A stretch of DNA of 64,000 nt from Nonomuraea coxensis DSM 45129 (GTDB taxonomy: Bacteria; Actinomycetota; Actinomycetes; Streptosporangiales; Streptosporangiaceae). Shown here in pieces: positions 8,880 to 19,159 of this stretch; the stretch's first letter is position 1, and each line of letters begins with the position of its first letter. The translations under genes were made by a program, and so were the position numbers. Below the pieces are notes generated by a model. The model was given only the letters and a program-made list of their open reading frames with translations, did no database searches and was not told the origin of the DNA. The stretch is taken from contig NZ_CP068985.1 of assembly GCF_019397265.1 (NCBI RefSeq), forward strand, positions 2,956,501 through 3,020,500, written 5' to 3'.

Positions 8880-11800
8880 CCACACTCGACGACGGGCTGT
8901 CCCCGGCCAAGCAGGCGGTGCTGTCCGGGCTGCTGCGCCGTCGCGCCGCCGCCTCGTCCGTTCCGAGGCGGCCTGAGGGCCGGACGCCGCCGCTGTCGCA
9001 CGCCCAGGAACGCCTGTGGTTCATGGAGCAGTACGCGCCGGGGACCGCCGCCTACACCGTGCCGCTCGGCACCAGGCTCTCCGGCGACCTCGACGCCGAG
9101 GCGCTGGCCCGCGCACTGCGGGAGGTCGCCGCCCGGCACGAGAGCCTGCGCACGCGCTTCGTCACCGACGGCGAGGGGCGGCCCGCGGTCGTGATCGAGG
9201 ACGAGCCCGCGGTGGAGTTCACCGTCGCCGAGTCCGACGAGGCCGGCGCGGCGGAGTTGTGCGCCGCCCAGCTCGCCCGGCCGTTCGACCTGACGTCGGG
9301 GCCGCTCCTGCGCGCCCTTCTTGTCCGGCTCGGCCCGGAGGAGCACGTGCTGCTGCTGACCGCCCACCACGCGGTCATCGATGGCTGGTCGTACGACCTG
9401 GTGCTCAGCGAGGCGCTCACCCTGCACGACGCCTTCCGGGCCGGTGAGCCGTCCCCGCTGGAGGAGCCCCCGGTGCAGTACGGCGACTACGCCCTCTGGC
9501 AGCGGGCCCAGGAAGAAAGGCAGCAGGAGCCGGCGTACTGGACGCGGCGGCTGTCCGGCGTGCCGGCACTCGACCTGCCCAGCGACTGGCCCAGGCCGGC
9601 CGAGCAGACGTTCGCCGGCGCCGGGCTGCGCTTCAAGGTCGGGCAGGAGACAGCCGGACGCGTCGCCGACCTGGCACGCGGCCGAGGGGCGTCCCTGTAC
9701 ATGACCCTGCTGGCCGCCTTCCAGGTGCTGCTGTTCCGCCACTCCGGCCAGCGGGACTTCGCGGTCGGCTCGCCCGTCAGCGGCCGGGAGACGCCGGAGC
9801 TGGAACGCACCGTGGGCGTCTTCGTGAACACGCTGGCCATGCGGGCGGACCTCAGCGGCGACCCGCCCTTCACCGAGTTGCTCGACCGGGTGCGCGACGC
9901 CACGCTCGACGACTTCGCCCACCAGGGGTTGCCCTTCGACCGGCTCGTCGGCGAACTGAACCTGAAGCGTGACGTCAGCCGCTCGCCGGTGTTCCAGGTC
10001 ATGTTCGCCCTGCAGAACTTCCAGGCCCCCGCCCGGTGGGAGACCGGGCTGCGCATGGCCGAGTATCGCGTGGACGCCGCCACCACACGCTTCGACCTCA
10101 CCCTCTACCTGCGGCAGACCGGCGACGGGCTGGACGGCCACATCGTCTACAACACGGCGCTCTTCCTGCCCGAGACGATGGAGCGCCTGGCCGCCCGGTT
10201 CGTGACCCTGCTCGGTGCCGTCGCCGCCGAGCCGTCCACCCGGATCTCCGAGCTGAACCTGCTCGACGCCGCCGAACGGGCGGAGGTGCTGGCGTTCGGC
10301 ACCGCGCCCTCCCTCCCACGGCCCGAGCGGCGGCTGCTCCACGAGCTGACCGGCGGCCACCCGTCCGCCACGGCGGTGGCCTGCGGAGACGCCACCCTCA
10401 CGTACGCCGAGCTGGACCGCAGGGCCAACCGGCTGGCCCGGTTCCTGCGACGGCGCGGCGTCGGCAGGGACACGCGGGTGGCGGTGTGCATGGAGCAGTC
10501 GGCCGACGTGGCGGTCGCCGTCCTCGGCGTGCTCAAGGCGGGCGGCGCGTACGTGCCGCTCGATCCCGAGCACCCGGCCGCCCGTCTCTCCCACGCCGTG
10601 TCCGACTCGGGCGCCCTGGCCGCCGTCGTCACCGAGGGGACCCGGGACCGGTTGCCTCCCGGCCTGCCCACGTTCACCCTGGACGACACCGACGGCGAGG
10701 AGGACGGCCCGGTGGACGCGGACGTGCGCCCCGGCGACCTCGCGTACGTGATCTACACCTCCGGGACCACCGGCACCCCCAAGGGGGTCGCGGTCCAGCA
10801 CCGCGAGGCCGTCACCTACCTCCTCGGCGTCCGCGAGCGGCTGGGCGTCGTGCCCGGGGGCGTGTTCGTGCTGCTCCAGTCGCTGGCCTTCGACTTCGGC
10901 GTGACGGTGTTCTACCTGTCGCTGGCGACGGGCGGGACGTTGCACCTGGTGCCCGCCCGCACCTCGGCCCCCGAACTGGCCAGGAGGCTCGCCGGCATCG
11001 GCCCGGACTACATGAAGATCACCCCGTCGCACTTGGCGGCGCTGCTGGCCGACGCCCCCGCCGCGGAGCTGCTGCCCAAGCGGCTGCTGATCCTCGGGGG
11101 AGAGGCGGCCGGTCAGGCGCTCGCGGACGAGGTGGTGGCGGCCGGACGGTGCGCGGTCGTCAACCACTACGGTCCCACCGAGGCCACCGTGGGCATGACG
11201 ACCTATGCCGTCGACCCGGCCAGCGCCCATGGCGGCGCGACCCTGCCGATCGGCAGGCCGCTGCCCGGGGCCGTCGTACGCGTCCTGGACGAGCACCTGC
11301 GTCCCGTCGGCGTGGGCGTCCCCGGCGAGATCCACCTGGGCGGCGACCGGCTGGCCCGCGGATACCTCGGCAGGCCCGGCCTGACCGCCGAGCGGTTCGT
11401 CCCCGACCCGTACGGCCCGCCGGGGGCGCGGCTGTACCGCACCGGCGACCTCGGCCGCTGGCTGCCCGACGGAAACCTGCAGTTCCTCGGCAGGACCGAC
11501 CACCAGGTGAAGATCCGCGGCTACCGGGTCGAGCTCGGCGAGATCGAGTCGGTGCTCACCACGCTGCCGGGCGTCTCCCAGGCGGTGGCGGAACTCCGGT
11601 CGGACCGGCTCGTCGCCTACCTGGCCGGGCCGGAGGCCGGTCCCCGGCCCGGCGCGGCGGACCTCCGCGAGGCCCTGCGGGCGCTGCTGCCCGACTACAT
11701 GATCCCCAGCCGGTACGTCTGGCTGGACACCCTGCCGCTGAAGGCGCACGGCAAGGTCGACCGGGACGCGCTGCCCGAGCCCGGCCTCGACCGCGAGACC

Positions 11801-14227
11801 GAGTGGGAACCGCCCGCCACGCCGACGGAGCAGGCGGTGGCCGCCGTCTGGTCGGCCGTGCTCGGCGTGGACGAGGTCGGCGCGGCCGACGACTTCTTCG
11901 ACCTCGGCGGGCACTCCCTGCGCGCGATGCAGGTCGTCGCACGGTTGCGCGCCGTCGCCCCGGATCGGCTGGTCACCATCATGGACCTGTTCCGCCATCC
12001 CACCGTCCGCGAGCTGGCCGGGCTCCTGGAACGCGGCGAGGACGGCCCACGCGCACTGCTGCACCGGCTCACCCCCGCCCGGCAGACGACCGGGACCATC
12101 GTGTGCGCCCCGTACGGCGGCGGCAGCGCCGTCATCTACAAGCCGCTGGCCGACGCGCTGCCCGCTGGCTGGGCCCTGTACTCGATCGCGGTCCCCGGCC
12201 ACGAGCTGGGGGAGGAGTCCAGGCCGCTCGACGAGGTGGCGGCCGCGTGCGCCGAGGAGATCCTGGCGAAGGTGGCGGGCCCGCTCGTCCTGTACGGCCA
12301 CTGCGGGCTCGGCGTCATGCTGACGGTCGAGATCGCCCGCCGGCTGGAGGCGGCCGGACGCGAGGTGGACGCCGTCTACCTGGGCGGCATCTTCCCCTTC
12401 GCGAGAACGCGGTGGACAGGGGTCACCGAGGCGCTGGAACGCCTGCGCAGCGACCAGCTGTGGGCCAACGCGCTGCGAGCGGCCGGGCTGGAGGTGGACG
12501 AGCTGGGACGCGACCAGCTCAAACTGGTCATCGACAACCGCAGAAAGGGCACCAGGGAGGCGGAGCGCTACTTCACCCGGCTGTTCGAACAGGACGGACG
12601 GCCACTACGCGCCCCCATCGTCTCGGTCGTGGGCGAGCGCGACCCTGCGACCGAGTTCTACCAGGAACGTTTCCGCGAATGGCACCTGCTGAGCGCCACC
12701 ACGGCCGTGGCCGTGCTGGACGAGGCGGGCCACTTCTTCCTGCGTTACCGCGCCGCCGAGCTCGCCGAGATCGTCACCCGGACGCACGTCGCGCTCGCCG
12801 AGGGCGAGCCCGACCGGCTCGGCCGCACCGAGAGCTCCACCTGGTGGCTGCAGGGCGCGTCCGCGGCGGCCGACCCGCCGCCCGAGCAGCGGGGGCCGAG
12901 GCCGAGCATGCGTCGCTTCGGCGTCATCGCGGCAGGTCAGCTCGTGTCGATGATCGGCGCCGCGCTGACCGAGTTCGCGATCCCCATCTGGATCTACACC
13001 GCGACGGGATCCCTGGTGAGCTTCGCGCTGCTCGCGGTGCTCGGACTCGTGCCGGGCATCCTGATCGCGCCGCTCGCCGGGGCCGTGGTGGACCGCTTCG
13101 ACCGGCGCAGGGTGCTGCTCGCCGCCGACGCGGCGGCGATGTCCACCCAGCTCATCTTCGGTGCACTGCTCTGGACCGGGGGACTGACGACCTGGCACGT
13201 CTACCCGCTGCTGGCCTGCCTGTCGGTCGCCCTGACGTTCCAGCGTCTGGCGTACACGTCGGCGATACCGCAGCTCGTGCCCAAACGCTTCCTCGGTCAC
13301 GCCAACGGCGTCGTGCAGATGGCGACGGGCTCGGCGCAGCTTGTCGTGCCCGTCGTCGCGGCCGGGCTGATGGCCGCCATCGGCGTCGAGGGCATCCTCG
13401 CTATCGACGTGGCGAGCTACGTCGTGGCGATCGCCGCGGTGATCGTGACGCGTTTCCCCCGGACGATGGCCGCTACGCGCAGGGAACCGATCGTCACCGA
13501 GATGCTGAACGGGCTGCGTTACTCCTGGGGCAACCGGGGTTTCCGCGGCATGCTCGGCTTCTTCGCGGTGCTGAACGTCTTCCTCTCGCCGCTCTTCCTG
13601 ATGATCTCGCCGCTGGTGCTGGCGTTCGCGGGTCTGCCGGACGTGGCGCAGGTGTCGTTCGCCGGGGGCCTCGGCACGCTCGCGGGCGGCCTGGCGATGG
13701 CCGTGTGGGGCGGCCCTCGCCGGCGGCGGCTGCGCGGCGTGCTGCTCGCCACCCTCGCCCTGTCGCTCGCCTGCCTGGTCACGGGGCTGCAGGGGAACGT
13801 GCAGACGATCGCCGTGGGCGCGTTCGGCATGTCGCTGTGCCTCACGCTCGTCAACGGGGTCTACGCCACGATCATCCAGGTCAAGGTGCCGCAGCGGTAC
13901 CACGGCCGGGTCATCGCGCTCAACACCCTGGTCGCCTGGTCCACCCTCCCGATCGGCTTCGGTCTGGTGGCACCGTACGGCGCGGCGCTGTTCGAACCGC
14001 TGCTGGCCCCAGGCGGACCGCTCGCGGGCACCGTGGGCGCCGTCATCGGCGTCGGCGCCGGACGCGGCATCGGCTTCATGTACGTCTGCTTCGCCGCCGC
14101 GATCGCCGTCATCGCGCTGGCCGCCATGCGGGTCCGGGTGCTGGCGAGATTCGACGAGATCGTCCCCGACGCGGTGCCCGACGACCTGATCGGCTACGAG
14201 ACCGTCGCGGCACGCCGCCGAACCTGA
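8876..14227 (+). CDS. Terminal NRPS module C-A-T-TE fused to an MFS transporter
   Basis: This 1783-aa protein combines C (HHAVIDG, about residue 163), A (TSGTTG, about 627), T (LGGHSL, about 1009), a thioesterase from about 1060 and a major facilitator domain from about 1343 to 1770. The A-domain pocket reads DFTKIGHVGK, closest to Asp/Asn codes. The thioesterase nucleophile motif is GHCGLG, with Cys where GHSxG is usual, and a later AGH could supply the catalytic His. The transporter half begins [17 protein letters not shown], has many hydrophobic segments and carries the DRFDRRR motif of MFS loop 2-3. I infer that the enzyme releases the product at the membrane and the fused domain exports it. 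The start ATG overlaps the MbtH stop. It is the last gene of the operon. Confidence 0.95.
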   Translation: MTTLDDGLSPAKQAVLSGLLRRRAAASSVPRRPEGRTPPLSHAQERLWFMEQYAPGTAAYTVPLGTRLSGDLDAEALARALREVAARHESLRTRFVTDGEGRPAVVIEDEPAVEFTVAESDEAGAAELCAAQLARPFDLTSGPLLRALLVRLGPEEHVLLLTAHHAVIDGWSYDLVLSEALTLHDAFRAGEPSPLEEPPVQYGDYALWQRAQEERQQEPAYWTRRLSGVPALDLPSDWPRPAEQTFAGAGLRFKVGQETAGRVADLARGRGASLYMTLLAAFQVLLFRHSGQRDFAVGSPVSGRETPELERTVGVFVNTLAMRADLSGDPPFTELLDRVRDATLDDFAHQGLPFDRLVGELNLKRDVSRSPVFQVMFALQNFQAPARWETGLRMAEYRVDAATTRFDLTLYLRQTGDGLDGHIVYNTALFLPETMERLAARFVTLLGAVAAEPSTRISELNLLDAAERAEVLAFGTAPSLPRPERRLLHELTGGHPSATAVACGDATLTYAELDRRANRLARFLRRRGVGRDTRVAVCMEQSADVAVAVLGVLKAGGAYVPLDPEHPAARLSHAVSDSGALAAVVTEGTRDRLPPGLPTFTLDDTDGEEDGPVDADVRPGDLAYVIYTSGTTGTPKGVAVQHREAVTYLLGVRERLGVVPGGVFVLLQSLAFDFGVTVFYLSLATGGTLHLVPARTSAPELARRLAGIGPDYMKITPSHLAALLADAPAAELLPKRLLILGGEAAGQALADEVVAAGRCAVVNHYGPTEATVGMTTYAVDPASAHGGATLPIGRPLPGAVVRVLDEHLRPVGVGVPGEIHLGGDRLARGYLGRPGLTAERFVPDPYGPPGARLYRTGDLGRWLPDGNLQFLGRTDHQVKIRGYRVELGEIESVLTTLPGVSQAVAELRSDRLVAYLAGPEAGPRPGAADLREALRALLPDYMIPSRYVWLDTLPLKAHGKVDRDALPEPGLDRETEWEPPATPTEQAVAAVWSAVLGVDEVGAADDFFDLGGHSLRAMQVVARLRAVAPDRLVTIMDLFRHPTVRELAGLLERGEDGPRALLHRLTPARQTTGTIVCAPYGGGSAVIYKPLADALPAGWALYSIAVPGHELGEESRPLDEVAAACAEEILAKVAGPLVLYGHCGLGVMLTVEIARRLEAAGREVDAVYLGGIFPFARTRWTGVTEALERLRSDQLWANALRAAGLEVDELGRDQLKLVIDNRRKGTREAERYFTRLFEQDGRPLRAPIVSVVGERDPATEFYQERFREWHLLSATTAVAVLDEAGHFFLRYRAAELAEIVTRTHVALAEGEPDRLGRTESSTWWLQGASAAADPPPEQRGPRPSMRRFGVIAAGQLVSMIGAALTEFAIPIWIYTATGSLVSFALLAVLGLVPGILIAPLAGAVVDRFDRRRVLLAADAAAMSTQLIFGALLWTGGLTTWHVYPLLACLSVALTFQRLAYTSAIPQLVPKRFLGHANGVVQMATGSAQLVVPVVAAGLMAAIGVEGILAIDVASYVVAIAAVIVTRFPRTMAATRREPIVTEMLNGLRYSWGNRGFRGMLGFFAVLNVFLSPLFLMISPLVLAFAGLPDVAQVSFAGGLGTLAGGLAMAVWGGPRRRRLRGVLLATLALSLACLVTGLQGNVQTIAVGAFGMSLCLTLVNGVYATIIQVKVPQRYHGRVIALNTLVAWSTLPIGFGLVAPYGAALFEPLLAPGGPLAGTVGAVIGVGAGRGIGFMYVCFAAAIAVIALAAMRVRVLARFDEIVPDAVPDDLIGYETVAARRRT

Positions 14228-14252
14228 CGCGTGGGGACACTCGACGCTGAGA

Positions 14253-14287
14253 AGACCGGGCTTCCCGCCCCGCGGGAAGCCCGGTCT
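14253..14287. terminator. Bidirectional terminator hairpin between the NRPS operon and the subtilisin gene
   Basis: A perfect 15-bp inverted repeat (AGACCGGGCTTCCCG and its complement) encloses a 5-base loop. It lies between two convergent genes whose stops are at 14227 and 14296, so it can end transcription from both sides. Confidence 0.9.
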
Positions 14288-14295
14288 GGTCTCGG

Positions 14296-17265
14296 TCAGA
14301 AGGTGGGCGTGATCTCCTGGGTGGTTCCTCCCACACCGTGGTAGTTGCTCCCGATCGACCACACAGAGTCGTTGATCAACGGCTTGTACTCGAACGCCTG
14401 GCCGGCCGGGATGCCCGGCACCCAGCAGTCCCACACAGCGGTCGAGACCTTCACGCAGTCACGACCGGCAGACCAGGTGAGCGGGCTGACGTTGCCGCGG
14501 ATCGTGATCCTGTTGCCCGCCCCCGCGTCCTTCTGCACGCGGATGCGCGTCGACCCCGGCGCCTCCTTCACCTGGTACGCCCGGATGATCGTCTGCTTGG
14601 CGGTGTTGCCCGCCTGATCGGCCAGCGTCGCGCGCAAGGACACGAAGCCGGGGGCGGCCGGGTTAGTGATCTGCGGGGTTCCGCACGTCGACCCTTGGGC
14701 CACCGTCGTCCAGGTGGAGCCGTCGTCGACGGAGGACTCGATCAGGCAGGAGGCCAGGGACGTGACGGCCTGGCCCGGCTCCCGCTGGACGCTTGTGACC
14801 ACGGGGGTCACCGTTCCGGCCGCCGCGCGGTTCAGCTCGTCCAGTCCGTCCGGCCGATACCGCACCACCATCAGCGGGAGCGGCCCGTTCGCCGTGGCAT
14901 CGGAGGTGAAGGTCCATTCCGTATCGATCTGGGTGGACGTGGCGCCATTTCTGTTGGTGGCCGAAGCGGTGAGCTTGTACTGCGAGGGGGCCTCCGGGAC
15001 GGTCACCGGGACGAGCCAGGTACGCGGCTTCACGAAGTTGGACCAGATCTGCTGGTCGTCGCGGAACAGGCGCATCGACCCCTCGGTGTCGGCGTTCTCA
15101 CCACCGTGACCGGCCTCCGAGTCGGAGTGGAGCTTGATGTAGTTGAACACCATCTCGTTGTTGTCACGCCAAGCCGTACCACTCCAATAGCCATTCTTCG
15201 CGGGGAGGGCGGGCCCGATAACCGCGCCGTTCCACGTCTCCGTGTTGTCCAGGCCGGAGCCGAACTCCCGGGGATCGGAGAGGACCTGCTTTCCGTCGAA
15301 CCGGAGCAGGCCGCGCCAGCGTCCCGGCGTCCGGTACTCGGTCACCACCGACGGCATCTTGACCGGCGAGTAGATCAGGGCCGCCGGAGAGCTGAGCCCC
15401 GTGTCGAACTCGGGCTGGACGAGCAAGCTCGCGTACGACGCCGTGCCGCGGTAGGTGACGTCGACCTTCGTCAGGTTGGCCGGCGTTCCCTGGAAGGTCG
15501 GCTCGCTGGGCACCCCGCTGCGCTGGTCGACGATGCGGTAGAAGTACGGGCTGGGACTGGTCGCCGAGGAACCTTCCTTGTCGAAGTAGGCGATGGCGGT
15601 GTAGGTGATGCCTTGGTCGCTGACCGGGAGGACGTAATCCGCCATGCTGAACCCGGTGTAGAGCCCGTCCTCGACGCCGTAGTGGAAGTTCACGTACGTC
15701 TCGCGCAGGATCTGCCGGGCAGTCGGCTCGCCCACCGTGACCGTGGCCTTCTTGGCCTGCTGCGAGTCGAGGATGATCGTCCGGTCCTGCGACATGTTCG
15801 CGGGCACGACCGCCATCGTCCACGTGTCGTCGGTCTTGATGAGAGCGCCGAGGTAGTAGGAGCCTGCCGGCAGGTCGATCGTGCCACTGCCGTTGGCGAT
15901 CGCGACCGGCGTCTCGGTGTCCGACTGGCGGGAGAAGACCCACACCGTGGTGTTGGCGGGTGCGCCCAGGCGGTCCTTGACGACGAGGTTCAGCGTGTGC
16001 TGCTCGGGCTGGACGTAGGCGCCGATGGCCGTGCGAATGACCTCGCTGCCGGTGGTGGCCGTGAGCTGCCCGGAATAGGAGCCGACCGGCCGGCCGTGGC
16101 CGTCGACAGTCACGGTGACGTCCGCGGTCCCGCTGGCGGGAACGGTCACGCTGGTCGCGCTCACCGTGAACAGGCCGGCCGGAGCCCCGGCCGCACTCAC
16201 CTCCAGGGTCAGGGTGACAGGTGTGCTGCCGAGGTTGCGATAGCTGACGGTACGCGTGACCGGTGCGTTCACGGTCGAGGACACCGGACCGAAGACCGGG
16301 GCTCCCTCAGCGATCACTGTCGCTGTCGCGGCGGCGTTCACATCAACCCGGCCGGTGCCCTGCTGGAAGGCGGTCAGCCCAGGAGTGGGAACGGCGCTGC
16401 TAGTCAGAGCAGCCTTCAGCCGGGTAGCCGGCCAATCCGGGTGCAGCTCCGCCAAAAGCGCCGCCGCGCCGGCCACGTGCGGCGCCGCCATCGACGTCCC
16501 CGACGCCGAGCGCAGGCCACCGCCCGCTTTCGCGGCGACGATGTCCACTCCCGGCGCGGTGATGTCGGGCTTGACGGCGAGGTCTCCTACGCGAGGCCCG
16601 CTGCTGGAGAACTCGGCCAGCACGTTCTGCTTGTCGACCGCCCCCACCGTGACCGCGGCGTCCGCCGAGCCAGGAGAGCCGATGGTCTGCGAGCGAGGCC
16701 CCTCGTTGCCCGCGGAGATGACGAACAACGCGCCCGTCTGCGCGGACAGGTCGTTCACCGCCTGCTCCATGGGGTCGACGCCCGCGGTGTCCGGCCCGCC
16801 GAGGCTCATGTTGACGACCTTCGCGCCGGCGGTCGTCGTGGCCCACTCCATTCCCGCGATGATGTCGGATTCGACGCCGGAGCCGTCGTTCCCGAGCACC
16901 TTGCCGACGACCAGGTCGGCCCCTGGCGCCACACCCTTGCCCGCTCCACTCGTGGTCGCCCCGGTCCCGGCGATCGTGGCGGCGACGTGCGTGCCGTGTC
17001 CGGCCACGTCTTCCACGCCCTGGCCGGTGAAGTCCTGCGAGTCGATCACCTTGCCCGCCAGGTCCGGATGGTCGGTGTCGTAGCCGGTGTCGAGCACCGC
17101 CACCTTCACACCCTCACCGGTGTGACCCGACTGCCAGACCTGCGGAGCGCCGATCTGCGGCACACTCTCGGTCAGCGTGGCCTTGACCCGGCCGTCCAGC
17201 CACAGCTTGCCCACCTCACCGACGAAGGCGCGCGGTGAGCGCTCGCCGCCCACCAGCGCCTTCAC
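14296..17265 (-). CDS. Subtilisin-like serine protease, catalytic and C-terminal part (frame-split from its signal peptide)
   Basis: This 989-aa frame holds the end of a prodomain (KLWLDGRVKATL), then the S8 peptidase triad. Asp is in AVLDTGYD (about residue 59), His in GHGTHVAA (about 90) and Ser in GTSMAAPHVAG (about 253), with the oxyanion Asn in SAGNEG. About 650 residues of beta-rich, Ig-like sequence follow. The frame begins at a GTG that overlaps the stop of an upstream frame (GTGA) encoding the signal peptide and most of the prodomain. Family members are normally one secreted chain, so on its own this piece would stay in the cytoplasm. The gene is therefore frameshifted, or rejoined by a -1 slip, or there is a base error near 17262. 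Confidence 0.88.
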   Translation of the reverse strand: MKALVGGERSPRAFVGEVGKLWLDGRVKATLTESVPQIGAPQVWQSGHTGEGVKVAVLDTGYDTDHPDLAGKVIDSQDFTGQGVEDVAGHGTHVAATIAGTGATTSGAGKGVAPGADLVVGKVLGNDGSGVESDIIAGMEWATTTAGAKVVNMSLGGPDTAGVDPMEQAVNDLSAQTGALFVISAGNEGPRSQTIGSPGSADAAVTVGAVDKQNVLAEFSSSGPRVGDLAVKPDITAPGVDIVAAKAGGGLRSASGTSMAAPHVAGAAALLAELHPDWPATRLKAALTSSAVPTPGLTAFQQGTGRVDVNAAATATVIAEGAPVFGPVSSTVNAPVTRTVSYRNLGSTPVTLTLEVSAAGAPAGLFTVSATSVTVPASGTADVTVTVDGHGRPVGSYSGQLTATTGSEVIRTAIGAYVQPEQHTLNLVVKDRLGAPANTTVWVFSRQSDTETPVAIANGSGTIDLPAGSYYLGALIKTDDTWTMAVVPANMSQDRTIILDSQQAKKATVTVGEPTARQILRETYVNFHYGVEDGLYTGFSMADYVLPVSDQGITYTAIAYFDKEGSSATSPSPYFYRIVDQRSGVPSEPTFQGTPANLTKVDVTYRGTASYASLLVQPEFDTGLSSPAALIYSPVKMPSVVTEYRTPGRWRGLLRFDGKQVLSDPREFGSGLDNTETWNGAVIGPALPAKNGYWSGTAWRDNNEMVFNYIKLHSDSEAGHGGENADTEGSMRLFRDDQQIWSNFVKPRTWLVPVTVPEAPSQYKLTASATNRNGATSTQIDTEWTFTSDATANGPLPLMVVRYRPDGLDELNRAAAGTVTPVVTSVQREPGQAVTSLASCLIESSVDDGSTWTTVAQGSTCGTPQITNPAAPGFVSLRATLADQAGNTAKQTIIRAYQVKEAPGSTRIRVQKDAGAGNRITIRGNVSPLTWSAGRDCVKVSTAVWDCWVPGIPAGQAFEYKPLINDSVWSIGSNYHGVGGTTQEITPTF

Positions 17266-17765
17266 TGTGCGGTGGTCTTCGTCTTGTCCACGGCGAAGGA
17301 GCTCATCGCGAGCCGTGGCAGCGACTTTCGGAGCCTGGCGTCCTTCATCACCTGCTGGGCTCCGGCGGTCGAGCGCCCCTTGGGGCCCTGCACGAGTACG
17401 GCCAACGCCTTGCTCTTGTCGTCGCTATAGTGATCGTCGATCAGGCGGTCAAGGTCGAACAGACGCGGGTCCAGCCGCCCGTTGGCGAGCAGGTCGAGGG
17501 CGTCACCCGGGACGACCGACAGGGCGCCGTCGCGGCCCTTGGTGACTCGGTAGCCGATCCCCTCGCGGCCGGAGCCCGGCTCGAAGGCCAGCAACCGCAG
17601 GCCGTCGCGACCGCCGGCCACCGTGACGACGTCTCCGGTGATCAACGTGATGCGTTGGGAGTTCGGCCCTGCTTGGGACGCAGGTGGTGGTGCGGCGGCG
17701 GCGACCGCCGGGGTCGGCGCTACGGCAAGCGCAAGGCTGAGCAGCGCGGCTAACGATCTGCGCAT
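17262..17765 (-). CDS. Signal peptide and prodomain of the split subtilisin
   Basis: This 167-aa frame starts at the ATG at 17765, preceded eight bases upstream by a GGAG ribosome-binding site. The N-terminus MRRSLAALLSLALAVAP ends in an AVAAAA cleavage region, a Sec signal peptide. The rest contains the RITLITGDVV segment typical of actinobacterial S8 prodomains. It ends in DKTKTTAQ just where the other frame continues with the remaining prodomain. The two frames overlap by 4 nt. Joined by one base they would make a normal pre-pro-protease of about 1150 residues. Confidence 0.8.
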   Translation of the reverse strand: MRRSLAALLSLALAVAPTPAVAAAAPPPASQAGPNSQRITLITGDVVTVAGGRDGLRLLAFEPGSGREGIGYRVTKGRDGALSVVPGDALDLLANGRLDPRLFDLDRLIDDHYSDDKSKALAVLVQGPKGRSTAGAQQVMKDARLRKSLPRLAMSSFAVDKTKTTAQ

Positions 17766-18216
17766 CGGTTCTCCTAGATGCCAGGTAGATGCTTGGAAGA
17801 TTTCAGCAAATTTCGACGCCGACGAGATCGAATATAGAGCCATATGATCTCAAGCCGCGCGATGGGTCGGCATAGCCAGGGACGCGGGCCGCTCGATGGC
17901 AGGTGCATGCATCCAAAAAGAGACATTTCGCCCATAATGGGGAGTAATGACGCCTGAATTCTTCCAGAAATTTTCTGAAAAGCCTTCCATCGGGTTCTGC
18001 AAGTTCCTATGCTGCGATCATGCGCAGCGAAGCTCTCGGGGGCCTGCGCATGCCACGTCCTCAAGCAACGCCGACGGACAAGGAGAGCGCCGGCTGTGAA
18101 GCCGGCGCCGCGGGGGTCGTCGGCGGGGAAGCCACCTTGGTCAGCCACTTCGCTGTACCGGGCGACGGCCTCGGGCAGCAGGTCGTGGGCGGGGCTGCCG
18201 GGGCGCGATCTACTGC
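17766..18216. other. Intergenic region upstream of the subtilisin gene
   Basis: The first 180 bases upstream of the protease start are unusually AT-rich for this genome and probably hold its promoter, although I could not place convincing -35 and -10 boxes. Bases 18030-18210 look weakly coding-like on the minus strand, but there is no start, conserved motif or recognisable family. No gene is called. Confidence 0.5.
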
Positions 18217-19089
18217 TCAGGCGGTGGGCAGGGGGAACTTGACATGAGTGAGGTGTTCGGAGACCTCCCAGAGCTTTTGGGCGGCGGCGTCGTCGAGTGC
18301 TTCGCCGGACAGTTCTTCGAGGGCGGCGGGGCCGCGTACTCCGAACCGGCTGGGGCCGGAGAAGCTGGCGCCGGGGACGTCGCCGATGGTGGCCAGCAGG
18401 GTCGGCCGGGCCCCGCCTTCGGGGCTTTGGGCCAGTAGCCGCGTGCCCAGTGCGAGGGCGTGGTCAAGGAGCCGCCGGCCGGTGGTCATGGTGAATCCGG
18501 TGGCCGCCCAGCCGGGATGGGCTGCCGTGGCCAGGATCGGTGAGCCGGCCCTGTTCAGGCGGCGTTGCAGTTCCCGGGTGAACAGCAGGTTGGCCAGCTT
18601 GGTCTGTCCGTAGGCGCCGAACGGCCGGTAGGGCCGTCGTTGCCATTGCAGGTCCTCGAAGTCGATGTGGGCGCTGCGGTAATTGGTGGAGGACACGGTG
18701 ATCACCCGCCTGGTGATCTGGGTCAGGAGCAGATTCGTCAAGGCGAAGTGCCCGAGATGGTTGACGCCGAGCTGGCTCTCGAAGCCGTCGGTGGTGTGCC
18801 GCAGGGTGTCGGTCATGGTGCCGGCGTTGTTGATCAGATAGTCGACGGGGCCGTTCACCGTGCGGGCGAACTCACGTACGGAGGCCAGCGACCCGAGGTC
18901 GAGCGGGCGTGACTCGGTGAGGCCGCCCATCTCGGCGGCGGCCGCGCGGCCGCGGGTCTGGTCGCGCACGGCGAGGATGACCCGTGCGCCCTTCGCCGCC
19001 AGTGCGGCGGCGGCGGCCTTGCCGATGCCGCTGCTGCCGCCGGTGATGATGGCGGTCCGGCCGGTCTGATCGGGGATGTGCATGGTCAT
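18217..19089 (-). CDS. Short-chain dehydrogenase/reductase
   Basis: This 290-aa Rossmann-fold oxidoreductase has the cofactor motif TGGSSGIG (about residues 15-22), the structural NNAG motif and the catalytic Ser (TVSST) and Tyr-x-x-x-Lys (YGQTK). The Arg after the glycine motif region (AVRDQTR) and the overall pattern resemble the retinol dehydrogenase/WWOX-like branch. The substrate cannot be read from sequence. Two ATGs (19089 and 19083) are possible; the first has GGAAAG upstream. It lies 70 bp downstream of a co-directional alpha/beta hydrolase and is probably co-transcribed with it. Confidence 0.9.
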   Translation of the reverse strand: MTMHIPDQTGRTAIITGGSSGIGKAAAAALAAKGARVILAVRDQTRGRAAAAEMGGLTESRPLDLGSLASVREFARTVNGPVDYLINNAGTMTDTLRHTTDGFESQLGVNHLGHFALTNLLLTQITRRVITVSSTNYRSAHIDFEDLQWQRRPYRPFGAYGQTKLANLLFTRELQRRLNRAGSPILATAAHPGWAATGFTMTTGRRLLDHALALGTRLLAQSPEGGARPTLLATIGDVPGASFSGPSRFGVRGPAALEELSGEALDDAAAQKLWEVSEHLTHVKFPLPTA

Positions 19090-19159
19090 GAGGTGACGGC
19101 GGTCTTTCCGTGATCGTGTCGCGCGGTGTTCAAGATCGATGACTTCCGGATGCGCCGCT

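Noticed and set aside
9487..12301. Long minus-strand frames in the terminal synthetase as possible genes
   Set aside because: They are antisense to catalytic motifs, with biased Arg/Gly-rich composition and no ribosome-binding sites.
10036..14250. 1404-codon plus-strand frame overlapping the terminal NRPS/MFS gene in another frame
   Set aside because: The composition is almost entirely Arg/Gly/Ala/Pro and the frame lacks any domain. The real frame carries all NRPS and MFS motifs.
14338..17238. 966-codon plus-strand frame opposite the subtilisin
   Set aside because: It is a shadow of the minus-strand protease, which has the full catalytic triad. The plus frame has no recognisable motif.
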